Shown here: positions 10,988 to 23,503 of the stretch, in pieces
How positions within the stretch are numbered: the stretch's first letter is position 1
Layout of the letters: each line of letters starts with the position of its first letter
From: Papaver somniferum
Lineage: Eukaryota > Streptophyta > Magnoliopsida > Ranunculales > Papaveraceae
DNA: 64,000 bases
Assembly (NCBI RefSeq): GCF_003573695.1
Contig: NC_039363.1
Location: forward strand, 148,770,826-148,834,825
Reading direction: 5' to 3'
Made by a program: the position numbers and the translations under genes
The notes under the pieces: model-generated
What the model saw: only the letters and a program-made list of their open reading frames with translations
Database searches by the model: none
Told to the model about the DNA's origin: nothing

Positions 10988-13755
10988 TGTTAGAGCATAG
11001 TTCGGTTGAACCCACCATGCGTTGGTATGTCAAGTTTGGTTGTCATATTTTAGTGAATCAAAACTCATGTTAAGAGTCGCTTGATTATATACTAGAGTCA
11101 ACTTTGTATAGGTTAGCATGAAAGTATTAGGATATGAGACATTACAAGTATTGCGAAGTCTTGAAGATGTGAAGAAGCAAGGAGATACAACGACAACAAT
11201 CATCCTTCCACTTGAGGTTAGTGATATTTGACTTGAACTGTTTAATTCCTTAACGTATCTTTCAAGTCGTGCATATTGAAAACATAACTGCGAAGCATAT
11301 TTGAACTCTAGATATACATAGTATTAAGGAATACAATACGAGGTTTATTGCTTAACCATTAAACTTTGTAAATAAGACATCGCCATAATCATTTTAATGC
11401 TATTGTGATTAAGTATGGGTATGAGGTGAGGATTTCATCCTAGGGAACAATGTTTACATGTGTTCTAAGGAAGTAAGTTCATAAACTTGTTCGTGGGCCG
11501 AAAAGGAAATTTCCAGGTGTAATTGGTTTTGTTATTCATTGCATATCTTATGAAAAACTAATATGTGTGACAGAGTGTAACCGCTCACAACTTGTTGTGT
11601 TCTTGGTAGAACTCTTCACAAAGTCCATTCTTATGTATTGGTATAACTTTTATTAGTAAAACCAATCTTAAGTAATCACCTGTGGTATGATCGGATTTTG
11701 TATGTCTGACCAATTAAATGGAAAGAGGAACCGATCCTTGTAAGGGGTGCAGTACATCAAAGGGAACCGATCCTTGTATGGGGTGCAGCAAGGTTTATAG
11801 CAGAAAGGGGAACCGATCCTATGGACATGTGCAACACATATAAGTTAGATACCATATATATGTGGGAAATCGATCCTAGTACCTAGTCAACCGAATTTTC
11901 GGAAAGCTAGTGTGACTATGCACAGTACTCACATGGAGATAGAACCGAAACTTGTTTTGGTAGAACCGTAAACCCATGATTGTGATTGAATGTTGGTTTG
12001 ATCAATCACATAGTTCTTGAAAGTCAGATGAACCAATTCTAAACTTGTTTGGAAGTGTGTAAAATCAGTTTCAAGGTTGTAAGTGTGAAACAGAACTTAT
12101 AAAGTAAAGATGTCGACAAACTTTAAACACTTGCTGTGAATGTTTATTTCTTTAATTGTTCAAAGATATTCCTTAACGGCTAAGGGAAGAGAATCCCAGG
12201 ATCAAACATAAGTAAGTTAAGAATCTTTTAATTAAGGTTATTAATTTCATTTTGTAGGGAAATTACAGAATTAGTAATGTACATTTACTAATTAGATTTT
12301 CCGAGAGATTTCGATCATTATTTTTGGAAAGAGCATTTCTAGGAATTATGAAAACCGAATATGTGCCTTAATGAATATCTTGAGAATATTTTCGGTTTTG
12401 GAAATTCCTTGGTGTACAAACTTCCTTGTCTATAAATACTCAAAGTTTTCCTTTCTAGCAAACTAATCCTTCGTAACAACAAATTTACTCTTCTGTTGTT
12501 GTTACTGGTGTAGCCGCCTATTCGGAGAGGAGAGTAACCTAATTAGGTGAAATCTCTTACGGACGCTCAGTTTAAACGCTTCTTTGGGATTGAGAAGTTC
12601 TAGCGTATACCGTTGGTGGGAAACTATATAATTGCGGTTTATCTTTTGTGTTCGATTGATTTGATTGACTAACGGTGGTTGAAATCTGATTGCACCTAGT
12701 TTCTTTATTCTGGAGAATCTTCTCTTCTGATATAAGATTCACTCAAACTAGTTCAGAGTTTCGACAGGGATCTTTAGACTGTTGTTAGTTCTAAAGACGA
12801 TCTTGTGATAATCCATTGTTAATAGACTCCGTTCTGTGCGTGATTGATCACAAGAGATTCAAGTGATTGTGTGCAAGTTTTTGTTGAAGATTTAAAAAGA
12901 TTTGAAGACAAATAAGATATTGAAGATCTGACTTGGGTTTTATAATCTTTGGTGTGCACAATACTTGTTTCGGTAAAATAGGATCCAATTAATAATCGGT
13001 TTATCCTTGTGGTAGATTGGATTGATTAATTGAGTAGATCGGCATCAACACGATTCTTCTGATTAAAGGTGTTGTTGGTTTAATCTTAAACGATTACCTT
13101 TGGGTGATTGAATATAAGATAGATCTAAGGACCTGAAGAAAGAGTTTATGTTGAGATAAACAGAAGATCTTTTGTCCGACTCATATCACTTGGTTGAATA
13201 GAGTTGATACCAAACAGATTTGTTGTTCCTTTACTGTTTGGAATACGAACCAAAGGAATTGTTTCAAGTACGTGAATTATTTATAAGTTGGAGGCGTGGG
13301 AATATAGAAGGAACTAGGTGAACTATAGGGTTAGTTACTTGGTCTCAACTATATGAAGTTAGTGTAATTTTGTGTAGCGGCTTAATCCTGAGAGTATTCA
13401 ATTCTGTACTAGGTCCCGGGGTCTTTCTGCATTTGCGGTTTCCTCGTTAACAAAATCTTGATGTGTCATTTACTTTTATATTCCGCATTATAATTAAAGT
13501 AAATTACACAAACGTTAATTCCTATTTACTTGATAAGCAATCCTATTGTGTTTGGTTAAGTCCGAACCTTTGTATCAAGTAAACACACTTCGTTGTTGTA
13601 TTGTCTCGATCTCGTATCCATAGACAATGACACGAAGTGTAAACCGATTAGTTGTATTGTCTCGACTCAGTCCATAGAAAACCACTTTCGGAGAAAGGAC
13701 TTATATGTAGGAAAAGTTTTATCTTGAGGTATATTTGGGTACCCTCGCCTTTTGA
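10988..13755 (+). repeat. 5' LTR of element B
   Basis: This is a full-length 2768-bp copy of the A/B/C LTR with a TATA box at 12431-12438 and a GAACCGATCCT-type cluster near 11727-11875. It ends TTTTGA rather than TTTTCA, a point change, and is followed by the PBS. Confidence 0.9.
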
Positions 13756-13757
13756 AT

Positions 13758-13769
13758 TGGTATCAGAGC
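13758..13769 (+). other. Primer-binding site of element B
   Basis: An exact TGGTATCAGAGC, complementary to the initiator tRNA-Met 3' end, lies two bases after the LTR. Confidence 0.9.
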
Positions 13770-13824
13770 AGGCAAACACGAAAAGATCTAACAATCTGTG
13801 TTTGGTGCGATCCAACCTATAAGA

Positions 13825-14589
13825 ATGAATCCAAAGGATGATTCAGTTAACGTAAGTCAAGATAATGAGAGTAATATATCAAGAAAAACCAATGGAAATT
13901 TGTCTTGAAAGTCTTTTCGAAAATCAAAGAAAAAGTCTATGACTAATAATTTGATTACGAATCAGGTTCCTGGTCAAAAAGGGGTGAGTTCGAAACTTAA
14001 GAAACATGGTTTGGACTCATCTCCAATTCATTGTGAGAAATATTCTGAAAAGAGATTCAATTTACTGGTTAGCACAAGTTCTGAATTTGCTAAAATGATG
14101 GAAAGATTTTTCAAACATATTGAAAAAAATTCAGAAATGGGTAAATCCATTGACAGTCTAGATGATGTCCTAGAACTTATTGTTCAAATGAATGTAAGAA
14201 TATGTGAAGGAAAGCGATAAACACTTAGTCTTCAAAATAATCTGATAGATTATGAGGAACAAAAATTGGCTTTATGCAATGGAGTTCATCAACAGACTAT
14301 AGAGTGTGAAAATCTTACTCATTCGCTGGAACACTCACAGATAAGGAATAAGGTCCTTATTGAGAAACTTCTTACTGAAACATGTCAAGAGGTATATCCG
14401 AACAAGCGTTTAGAAAAACATTTACAACAAGGGATGAAAACCTTAAGAGGACATATATAACGTCTAGCAAACTGTCTACTGGCAAATCTAGACAAAACGG
14501 GTTCAAGTTCAAGGAACATACCATCCTGGGAACAAGATGTAATTAAGAATATTTTATTCAACATAGAGAGATTACACAATCTACCTTAA
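13825..14589 (+). pseudogene. ORF1 of element B: gag-position protein without knuckle
   Basis: The ATG at 13825 stands where gag starts in A, after the same leader (GTGCGATCCAACCTATAAGAATGAA). One frame of 254 codons runs to the TAA at 14587-14589 with three in-frame stops (near 13909, at 14218-14220 and at 14458-14460). Its start (DSVNV.QD) resembles C. There is no NY..W capsid pattern and no CCHC knuckle. The rest is Lys/Glu/Leu-rich and looks helical. I infer a replaced or strongly remodelled gag and cannot name a function. Confidence 0.5.
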
Positions 14590-14845
14590 GGATTTGTTAT
14601 TCATCTTTATGTGTAGAAAGGTTGTCTTACAACAACTTGTGTAAAAAGGATAAGCTAGTATCTATTGATACCGATTTTGGAGATAATCTCTTTGAAAAAT
14701 ATTGTGTTGCTGTAACACATTAGATGCGAAAATATTTTTCAAATCTTGTCAGAATTATTTATTTAAGGATGATATCTATGTTTGGAATGTGTTAAAGGTA
14801 TTCCTTGTATTAGTACTCAAAGTGTCAGAGAACTTATACCAAAGG

Positions 14846-15322
14846 ATGTACTCTCAAACCAGATCCCAAGCACATCTTCTGAAAGCCTTGAGTGGAATGA
14901 CTTCTAAGGAAAATTTACATCTTGATAATTCCTTCAAGAAATCTGGTTGTGAAAACATCGATAATGAAAAAGATGATATGACTCGTCTTCTTGTCCAAAA
15001 CAGTTTGGATGCTCAGGTTGATATTATCAATCTTCGACAAGTCCTCCTCAGTACCATCGAAACTCATCATAGACAGGCAACATTACTAAGAACTGTTATC
15101 CGTAACCAAAGGAAGTTGATGAAACTTGGAATTGGTAATAGGGAGTACGCTAGGAATATTAATTGAAAGGTTAATGCTTTAGCATGTGAACATAACCAAG
15201 GTACTGTGTGCAGAATCCGAGATATCAGTCGAGATGCTGTTGATGAAGATCCTGAAAAATTTGAGGAAATTGAGGATGACCTTAGAAAAACTCATGTCAG
15301 AAGGTTATTAGAGATTAAGTGA
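14846..15322 (+). pseudogene. ORF2 of element B (small coiled-coil-like protein)
   Basis: The frame starts MYSQTRSQ and runs 158 codons to the TGA at 15320-15322, broken once by a TGA at 15164-15166. A basic N-terminus is followed by a polar part and a leucine-rich heptad-like stretch (VDIINLRQVLLSTIETHH), then an acidic tail (DEDPEKFEEIEDDL). It ends in GAGATTAAG, matching the 3' end of C's ORF2, and the same TAGACATCAA block follows. The family is unknown. Confidence 0.55.
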
Positions 15323-17143
15323 TTTGTTGTAATACTTAATCTATAATGATAGACATCAATTTTTGATTTCTTTCATTGATTGTATTGGTCTATTATGAAT
15401 AAAATTATTTGATTAGCAATTTTTCTTGTGATAGTTTTCGGTTTACATAGCCAGTGCTTAATATTCGATCTCATATATTGTGAACCCTTATGGTTTGGGT
15501 GACCTTTTTATTTAGCGGGATTAAGTTCTAGACCTAGTAGGTCGGCTTTATCAAAGGATCATGAGGGGTTCTGATAGAAACAATACGTGAAAAAGTCACA
15601 ATAGGTTGAATCAGTTTTGATTTAGCATAAAATCATATGTGTTTCGATGGTTTATAACTTTTGCTTGCAATTGTTAAAACCGGTTTTCAACCTTTCTCTG
15701 GTAAAGGTTGAGGTGTGTTGTTATTCTTTTGTTTATGCATAAGGATGAAAACGTGGTGATATTTCGATATCATTTCTCCCTGGACAAAGATGCTATCATA
15801 TTGGAGAAGTGGATGCGAAATTTGAGGTAACAATCTTGTTAGTTAATTGTTTTCCTGTTTAAGAAAAGCATGAGTTTATATTATATATATTTGTTGCTTT
15901 TGCTTAACAAAATTTCGGTTCAGTTGATATTTATTCCATGATGTGTGTGCGGATGTGTGTTTCAATTGGTTCCGGTTAATAAAAACTATTGTTATCTTGA
16001 TTTATTGTGTGGTATCAATTGTTTAGGCTTACAAAATTTCGGTACAATTGATGTGTGTGTGATTCAATTGGTTCCGGTTAAGAAAAACTATTGTTATCTT
16101 GCTTTTGTATGGTATCAATTGTTTAGGCTTACAAAATTACCGTGCAATTGCGGTGCTTTTAATGTCTATGTTGTTTCAATTGCTTCCGGTTGAGGTGAAT
16201 AATTATGCAAGTTTATTTATTTTGGTTTGTATGAATTATTTATGGCTTAACGAAATAATTTGTGTACGGGATGAGTTGTTTAGTCCAATTCAATTCCGGA
16301 TAAGAAACTAAGTTAATTCTGATCTTAGTTTGTCTTATCAAAGTGAGGTTTCGGTTATTCAAGTCTAATCTAATGCTCAAACAAGGAATGTTAGTTAACT
16401 AACCTAGTACTTGTCTTGTTTAAAATTGAAAGGTCTAAGTTTATGGATAATTAGAACTTGATGAGAAAAATGGAGTTTATCTTTATTTCGGTCTTATCGA
16501 ATTAGGCGGTTGTTTTTGAATAATCGGTTTAGCAAAGGGACAAATGTGCTTAGTTTTTTTTGGTTTGCTAAATTAAATTGGAAAAATTATTTCGGACAAT
16601 TGTTTTCTTGGTAACATATCAAAATAAGACTACTAGTAGTTTCGGTTTTGATATTAGTTATCAGAACGTGATGTGAGGAACCCTCGTGCCTAACTCTACA
16701 GGTTTGCAAGTCTATTCTGATATTTGTAAGAATCTTTTCGTGTTGACCTTTATTTTTCCGTTTCTTTGTCATTTTTGTGACAAAAAGAGGGAGAAATATA
16801 TGGAGTAAACAGGTGATGCTGGCATTGATTTTATATTGATTGGCATCGCTAAGGAAAAGAACATTAGTACTTGAATGTTTTATCTAACGAAAGAGTGAAA
16901 GCACAGACTAAGGGGGAGTAACATGTCATATAAATTGGTATAACAAAGACGAGCGGATTGAATATATACCTATCTTCCTTAAGGGGAGTACTAGCTTTGT
17001 TATTATGATGTCAAATAACGGCATTTTCAAGGATTGAATGTAAGCAGTTTTAATGTGTTGTTGAATCGGGAATCAAGCGAATTGTAATGAATTCTTGTAA
17101 TTCGTTTATCCATATGATGTAAGAGTTTTGTCACTAAAATTCA
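15323..17143 (+). other. 3' noncoding region of element B
   Basis: This is the same noncoding block as in A, with repeats starting at 15961, 16063 and about 16175. ORFs at 15945-16311 only read through these repeats. AAGGGGGAG-type purine tracts lie near 16784 and 16911, with a weaker one near 16980. There is no supported gene. Confidence 0.7.
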
Positions 17144-17155
17144 CAAAGGGGGAGA
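17144..17155 (+). other. Polypurine tract of element B
   Basis: CAAAGGGGGAGA directly precedes the TGTTAGATC start of the next LTR. Confidence 0.85.
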
Positions 17156-17156
17156 C

Positions 17157-19545
17157 TGTTAGATCATTGCTCAGTTGAACCCACCAAGCGTTGGTATGTC
17201 AAGTTTGGTTGTCATGCTTTAGTAAATCAAAACTCATGTTAAGAGTCGCTTGATTATGTACTAGAGTCAACTTCGTACAGGTTAGCTTGAAAGTATTAGG
17301 ATATGAGACGTTACAAGTATTGCGAAGTCTTGAAGATGTGAAGAAGCAAGGAGCTACAACGACAACAATCATCCTTCCACTTGAGGTTAGTGATATTTGA
17401 CTTGAACTGTTTCATTCCCTAACGTATCTTTCAATTCGTGCATATTGAAAACATAACTGCGAAGCATATTTGAACTCTAGATAGACATAGTATTAAGGAA
17501 TACAATACAAGGTTTATTTCTTAACCATTAAACTTTGTAGATAAGACATCGCCATAATCATTTGAATGTTATTGTGATTATGTATGAGTATGAGGTGAGG
17601 ATTTCATCCTAGGGAACAATGTTTACATGTGTTCTAAGGAAGTAAGTTCATAAACTTATTTGTGGACCGAAAAGGAAATTGCCATGTGTTATTGGTTTTG
17701 TTATTCATTGCATATCTTATGAACAACCAATATGTGTGATAGAGTATAACCTCTCACAACTTGTTGTGTTCTTGGTAGAACTATTTACAAAGGCCTGACT
17801 TATCTATTGGAATAACTTTTATTAGTAAAACCGATCTTAAGTAATCACCTGTGGTATGATCGGATTTTGTATGTCTGACCAATTAAAAGGAAAGGGGAAC
17901 TGATCCTTGTAAGGGGTGCAGTACATCAAAGGGAACCGATCCTTGTATGGGGTGCATCAAGGTTTATAACAGAAAGGGGAACCGATCCTATGGACATGTG
18001 CAACACATATAAGTTAGATACCATATATATGTGGGGAACCGATCCTAGTACCTAGTCAACCGAAGTTTTGGAAAGCTAGTGTGACTATGCACAGTACTCA
18101 CATGGAGGTGGAACTGAAACTTGTTTTGGTAGAACCGTAAACCCAAGATTGTGATTGAATGTTGGTTTGATCAATCACATATTTCTTGAAAGTCAGATGA
18201 ACCAATGATAAACTTGTTTCGAAGTATGGAAAATCGGTTTCAAGGTTGTAAGTGTGAAAGAGAACTTACAAAGTAAAAATGTCGACAAACTTTGAACACG
18301 TGCTGTGAATGTTTATTGCTTTAATTGTTCAAAGATATTCCTTAAGGCTAAGGGAAGAGAATCCCAGGATCGAAACATATTTAAGTTAAGAATCTTTTAA
18401 TTAAGGTTATTAATCTCATTTTTTAGGAAAATTACATAATTAGTAATGTACATTTACTAATTAGATTTTCCGAGAGATTTCGATCATTATTTTTGGACAG
18501 AGCATTTCCAGGAATTATGAAAACCGAATCTGTGCCTTAATGAATATCTTGAGAATATTTTCGGTTTTGTAAATTCCTTGGTGTCCAAACTTCCTTGTCT
18601 ATAAATACTCGAAATTTGCCTTTCTGGCAAACTAATATTTAGTAAACAACATATTTACTCTTTTGTTGTTGTTACTGGTGTAGCCGCCTATCCAGAGAGG
18701 AGAATAACCTAATTAGACGAAATCTCTTACGACCGCTCAGTTTAAAGTCTTCTTTGGGATTGAAAATCTCTACAGTGTACCGTTGGTGGGAAACTAGATA
18801 ATTGCGGTTTATCCTTGTGGTAGATTGGATTGGTTAATTGAGTAGATCGACATCAACAAGATTCTTCGGATTAAAGGTGTTGTTGGCTTAATCTTAAACG
18901 ATTACCTTTGGGTGATTGAATATAAGATAGATCTAAGGACCTGACGAAGGATTTTATGTTGAGATAAATGGAAGAGCCTTTGTCCGACTCGTATCACTTG
19001 GTTGAATTGAGTTGATACTAAAATATTTGTTGTTCCTTTACTGTTTGGAATACGAACCAAAGGAATTGTTCCAAGTACGTGACTTATTTATAAGTTGGAG
19101 GCGTGGGAATACAGAAGGAACTAGGTGAACTATATGGTTAGTTACTTGGTCTCAACTATACGAAGTTAGTGTAATTTTGTGTAGCGGCTTAATCCTGAGA
19201 GTATTCAATTGCGGTTTCCTCGTTAACAAAATCTTGCTGTGTCATTTACTTTTATATTCCGTATTATAATTGTTTTATTAAAATTAAAATAAATTACACA
19301 AACGTTAATTCCTATTTACTTGATAAGAAATCCTATTGTGTTTGGTTAAGTCCGAACCTTTGTATCAATTAAACATACTTCGTTGTTGTATTGTCTCGAT
19401 CTCGTATCCATAGACGATCGCGCGAAGTGTGATCTGATTAGTTGTATTGTCTCGACTCAGTCCATAGACAATCACTTTCGGAGAAAAGACTTATAGGTAG
19501 GAAAAGTTTTAGCTTGAGGTATATTTGGGTACCCTCGCCTTTTCA
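17157..19545 (+). repeat. Shared LTR between B and C, with 375-bp-class deletion
   Basis: At 2389 bp it is shorter than its sisters. Near 18810 it jumps from the first CGGTTTATC of the full LTR to a second CGGTTTATC further on, a deletion between short direct repeats. It has a TATA box at 18600-18607 and a GAACCGATCCT cluster at 17897-18050. It follows B's PPT and precedes C's PBS, so it acts as 3' LTR of B and 5' LTR of C. A smaller deletion lies near 19210. Confidence 0.9.
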
Positions 19546-19547
19546 AT

Positions 19548-19559
19548 TGGTATCAGAGC
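19548..19559 (+). other. Primer-binding site of element C
   Basis: An exact TGGTATCAGAGC lies two bases after the TTTTCA end of the LTR. Confidence 0.9.
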
Positions 19560-19624
19560 AGGCAAACACGAAAAGATCTAACAATCTGTGTTTGGTGCGA
19601 TCCAACCTATAAGAATTGAATCTA

Positions 19625-20767
19625 ATGTCCGATTCAGTTAACGTTATGCAAGATTTTGAATGGTCAAAAGTTGAAGATGTTAATACTTCGTTGACTCATG
19701 ATCCAGGAGTTACGAAGACATTTATGTCTTTTTCTGAGGAAAAGAAGATGCTGACAAAGAGTTGGTAAAAATCCTAAAGCCTATACAATCTTTGTCTTCT
19801 AAAGTGTTTATTTTAAAGACAGAGTCAAATCTTCTTAAGAAGGAGGTTAGAGAAAAATACATTTCAACTGAACTGTCTAGCCAAAGAGAAAATGGATCTC
19901 GCTGTCAAACTAGAAGCTCTTGGTAAATCTCTTACAGATAAAGAGACACGTCATATGATTCTGACTAATGATGCTGTTGTGATTTCTTCTGATAAGGAAA
20001 CTAAAAGTCCTTGCTCGACTTTTACAGATTGTGACAAAACCGGATTAATCACATCTGAAACAGATCAAGATGATGGTAATTTGCCTAACTACATCAAGTT
20101 AGAGGAGGATGAGAAACCAGTTTCTAGATCTACTGATGATCAAACGAAATCTTGTCCAAAGGAAACTTTGAACCGATTCCGTGATGACTCTAAGGAATAC
20201 AATTTTCAGTCACTTGACAGGAAACTTATACTTCTTCAACATTCGGTGGTAAAAATTTTGATAAAAGTTTCTTGTCTTAAGAAACTAAAAGATTATTCCT
20301 CAGTAGAAAGACATATTATACTACATCCCAATAAGATCAACTCAAAGGAGTCAGAGGAAAGAGTTGATAATCGCTTCTGTAAAAAGGTTCCCCCGCACCC
20401 ATATCGAAACAGTTCTGGTTTTGATGAGGAACGACTTCAAAAGGAAGGGAAAGAGCGAATCTCTGCCAAAAGAAACAATCAGGATTTTCCGATAATTTTT
20501 TCAAATGATCACACTAATGTGAATAATAAGGAAGTCCTTAGAATGAGAAAATATCATGAAAATCTCATTGAAAGAATTAAGAGAGATCTAGTTGTCTCCG
20601 AGAATTCTCACATTAGTACATTTTCTCCACATGATCATATCTCTAGAGTTAGAAAAGATCATCGTCTTGGGAAAAAATATTTTGGGCAGAAATTCCCTAA
20701 AAGAAACATGAACTATGTTTCTGATATTCACTGTAAGCTAGAAAAATCTTACTCCGATGCAACTTAG
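19625..20767 (+). pseudogene. ORF1 of element C: coiled-coil protein at gag position
   Basis: The ATG at 19625 follows the conserved leader. The start (SDSVNVMQDFEW) resembles B. Two frameshifts, near 19752 and 19885, offset each other. The last 291 codons (from 19892) are open to 20767. The middle has heptad-like helical sequence (LKTESNLLKKEVREKY) and the C-terminal third is basic with His-rich stretches (SFNDH-like and HISTFSPHDHISR). There is no CCHC knuckle, no capsid W/Y pattern and no pol motif. It may keep only the coiled-coil part of an ancestral gag. Function is unknown. Confidence 0.5.
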
Positions 20768-21155
20768 TTGTATCATATGTTGTGCTTTCTCATCTTTTCG
20801 TGCTCATAATATTTGATGGGAAAAGGCACAATAAAACAGAAGCACATGTACCTTGTGTAGTAGTTTATCAGAAAAGCTCTGTGATAGTATATGGGTTGCT
20901 GCGAATCCATGGAAGTCTAAAAAATGTTCATGTTTAAACATGTTTCTCCAAATTGGAGTTATTTGGAATTTTCGGATGTTTTTAATAAACCTTCCAACTT
21001 AAGTTTCTCGGATTAAGGGAACAAAATATATTGTTCTATATTTTCGGATTTTCCAGAGGTCTTTTGTCCGAAAGTTGTCTCTTTTAAGAGGAGAAACTTT
21101 TTCTTGTCTGTATTCGAAACCCTGAGAAATCCTTTATATTTGTTCTTAACCGATC

Positions 21156-21605
21156 ATGCCTCCAGTAGCTCGCAGTGTCTCAAAGACTAATAAGGAGGAA
21201 GCTCAAAAGGTTAAGGGTTATCAAGGAATCAATACAGAGATAAAGAAGAAAGGAATTATGTCTGGTTATGACTCTGATAGTTCAGTCTGATCACAAGATG
21301 AGTCATGTCTGTTGGCTTACAACCTTCAAGATCCAATCAAAACCAAGTGGATTCGTTCTGATAGTATGATTGACTATATCCAAGGTTTTGAGGAACTAAG
21401 AACCAATCTCATTACAATAGTTCGAAATCAAGATTGGCTCAAAGACAAGATTGATGAAACAAAAGATGATATATCTGATATGAAGATTCAAGTTTAAAGA
21501 CTTGAGAAACAAGAAGTGGTTGCAGACAAGTCTCTTGAGACATGCGTTAATATTTTGAACACTGAAGAGACCTCGGTGAACAACAATAGCACCACTAGAG
21601 ATTAA
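21156..21605 (+). pseudogene. ORF2 of element C (small coiled-coil-like protein)
   Basis: The frame starts MPPVARSVSKTNKEEA, has the acidic serine patch YDSDSS, then a helical stretch (FEELRTNLITIVRNQDWLK, then DETKDDISDM). It ends at the TAA at 21603-21605. In-frame stops interrupt it after the DSDSS patch (near 21288) and at 21495-21497; without them it is about 149 codons. It sits at the same place as ORF2 of A, B and D. Confidence 0.55.
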
Positions 21606-23492
21606 GTTATTTGCTGTAATACTTAATCTAGTTTAATAGACATCAATATTTGATTTCTTTCATTGATTGTAATGGTCAATTATGAATAGAATTATTTGAT
21701 TAGTAATTTTTCTTGTAATAGTTTTCGGTTTACATAGCCTGTGCTTAATTGCTTTTATATTATTGCTATGTATGTTTATGATATGTTTGATTTCGGTTTT
21801 ACTACCTTAATATTCGATCTCATATACTGTGAACCCTTATGGTTTGGGTGACTTTTTGATTTAGCGGGATTAAGTTCTATCCCTAGTAGGTAGGCTTTAT
21901 CAAAGGATCATGAGGGGTTCCGATAGAAACAATATGTGAAAAAGTCACAATATGTTGAATCAGTTTTGGTTTAGCATAAAAGCATATGTATTTCGACGGT
22001 TTTCAACTTTTGCTTGCAATTGTTAAAACCGGTTTTCAACCTTTCTCTGGTAAAGGTTGAGGTGTGTTGTTATTCTTTTGTTTATGCATAAGGATGACAA
22101 CGTGGTGATATTTCGATATCAATTCTCCCTGGATGAAGATGCTATCATATTGGAGAAGTGGATGCGAAATTTGAGGTAACAATCTTGTTAGTTAATTGTT
22201 TTCCTGTTTAAGAAAAGCCTAATTTTATATTATAAATATTTGTTGCTTTTTTTTAACAAAATTTCGGTTCAATTAATATTTATTCCATGATGTGTGTGTA
22301 GATGTGCGTTTCAATTGGTTTCGGTTAAGAAAAACTATTGTTATCTTGCTTTATTGTGTGATATCAATTGTTTAGGCTTACAAAATTTTGGTACAATTGA
22401 TGTGTGAGTGATTCAATTGGTTCCGGTTAAGAAAAAATATTGTTATCTTGATTTTGTATGGTATCAATTGTTTAGGCTTACAAGATTACGGTGCAATTGC
22501 GGTGCTTTTAATGTCTATGTTGTTTCAATTGCTCCCGGATGAGGTGAATAATTATGCAAGTTGATTTATTTTGGTATGTATGAATTATTTATGGCTTAAC
22601 GAAATAATTTGTGTACGGGATGAGTTGTTTAGTCCAATTCGATTCCGGATAAGAAACTAAGTTAATTCTAATCTTAGTTTGTCTTATCAAAGTGAGGTTT
22701 CGATTATTCAAGTCTAATCGAATGCATAAACAAGGAATGCTAGTTAACTAACCTAGTACTTGTCTTGTTTAAAATTGAAAGGTCTAAGTTTATGGATAAT
22801 TAGAACCTGATGAGAAAAATTGAGTTTATGTTTATTTTGGCCTTATCGAATTAAGCTGTTCTTTTTGAACAATCGGTTTAGCAAAGGGACTAATGTGCTT
22901 AGTTGTTTTTGGTTTGCTAAACTAAATTGGAAAAATTGTTTTGGACAGTTGTTTCCTTGGTAACATATCAAAATGAGACTACTTGTAGTTTCGGTTTTGA
23001 TATTGGTTATCAGAACGTGATGTGTGAAACCCTCGTGCCTAATTCTACAGGTTTGCAAGTCTATTCCGATATTTGTAAGATTATTTTCGTGTTGTCCTTT
23101 ATTTTTTCGTTTCTTTGTCATTTTTGTGACAAAAAGGGGGAGAAATATATGGAGTAAACAGGTGATGTTGGCATTGATTTTATATTGATTGGCATCGCTA
23201 GGGAAAAGAACATTGGTACTTGAAAGTTTTATCTAACGAAAGAGTGAAAGCACAGACTAAGGGGGAGTAACATGTCATATAAATTGGTATAACAAAGACG
23301 TGCGGATTGAATATCTACCTATCTTCCTTAGGGAGAGTATTAGCTTTGTTATTATAATGTCAACAACGACATTTTCAAGGATTGAATGTAAGCAATTTTA
23401 CTGTGCTGTTGAATCGGGAATCAAGCGGATTGTAATGAATTATTGTAATTTGTTTATCAATATGATGTAAGATTTATATCACTAAAACTGAC
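21606..23492 (+). other. 3' noncoding region of element C
   Basis: This is the same block as in A and B, including the repeats near 22310-22500 and purine tracts near 23136 and 23261. ORFs at 22843-23157 on both strands are repeat shadows. There is no supported gene. Confidence 0.7.
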
Positions 23493-23502
23493 AAAGGGGA
23501 GA
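23493..23502 (+). other. Polypurine tract of element C
   Basis: AAAGGGGAGA lies directly before the TGTTAGAGC of the last LTR. Confidence 0.85.
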
Positions 23503-23503
23503 T

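Noticed and set aside
13758..13769. tRNA-Met gene suggested by TGGTATCAGAGC
   Set aside because: Only the 12-base primer-binding site matches. It sits next to an LTR end and no cloverleaf can be built.
16587..16772. ORF of 61 aa also seen at 22843 and (as plus-strand partner) at 4727
   Set aside because: It lies in the repeated 3' noncoding region of A, B and C on either strand and is not conserved as protein.
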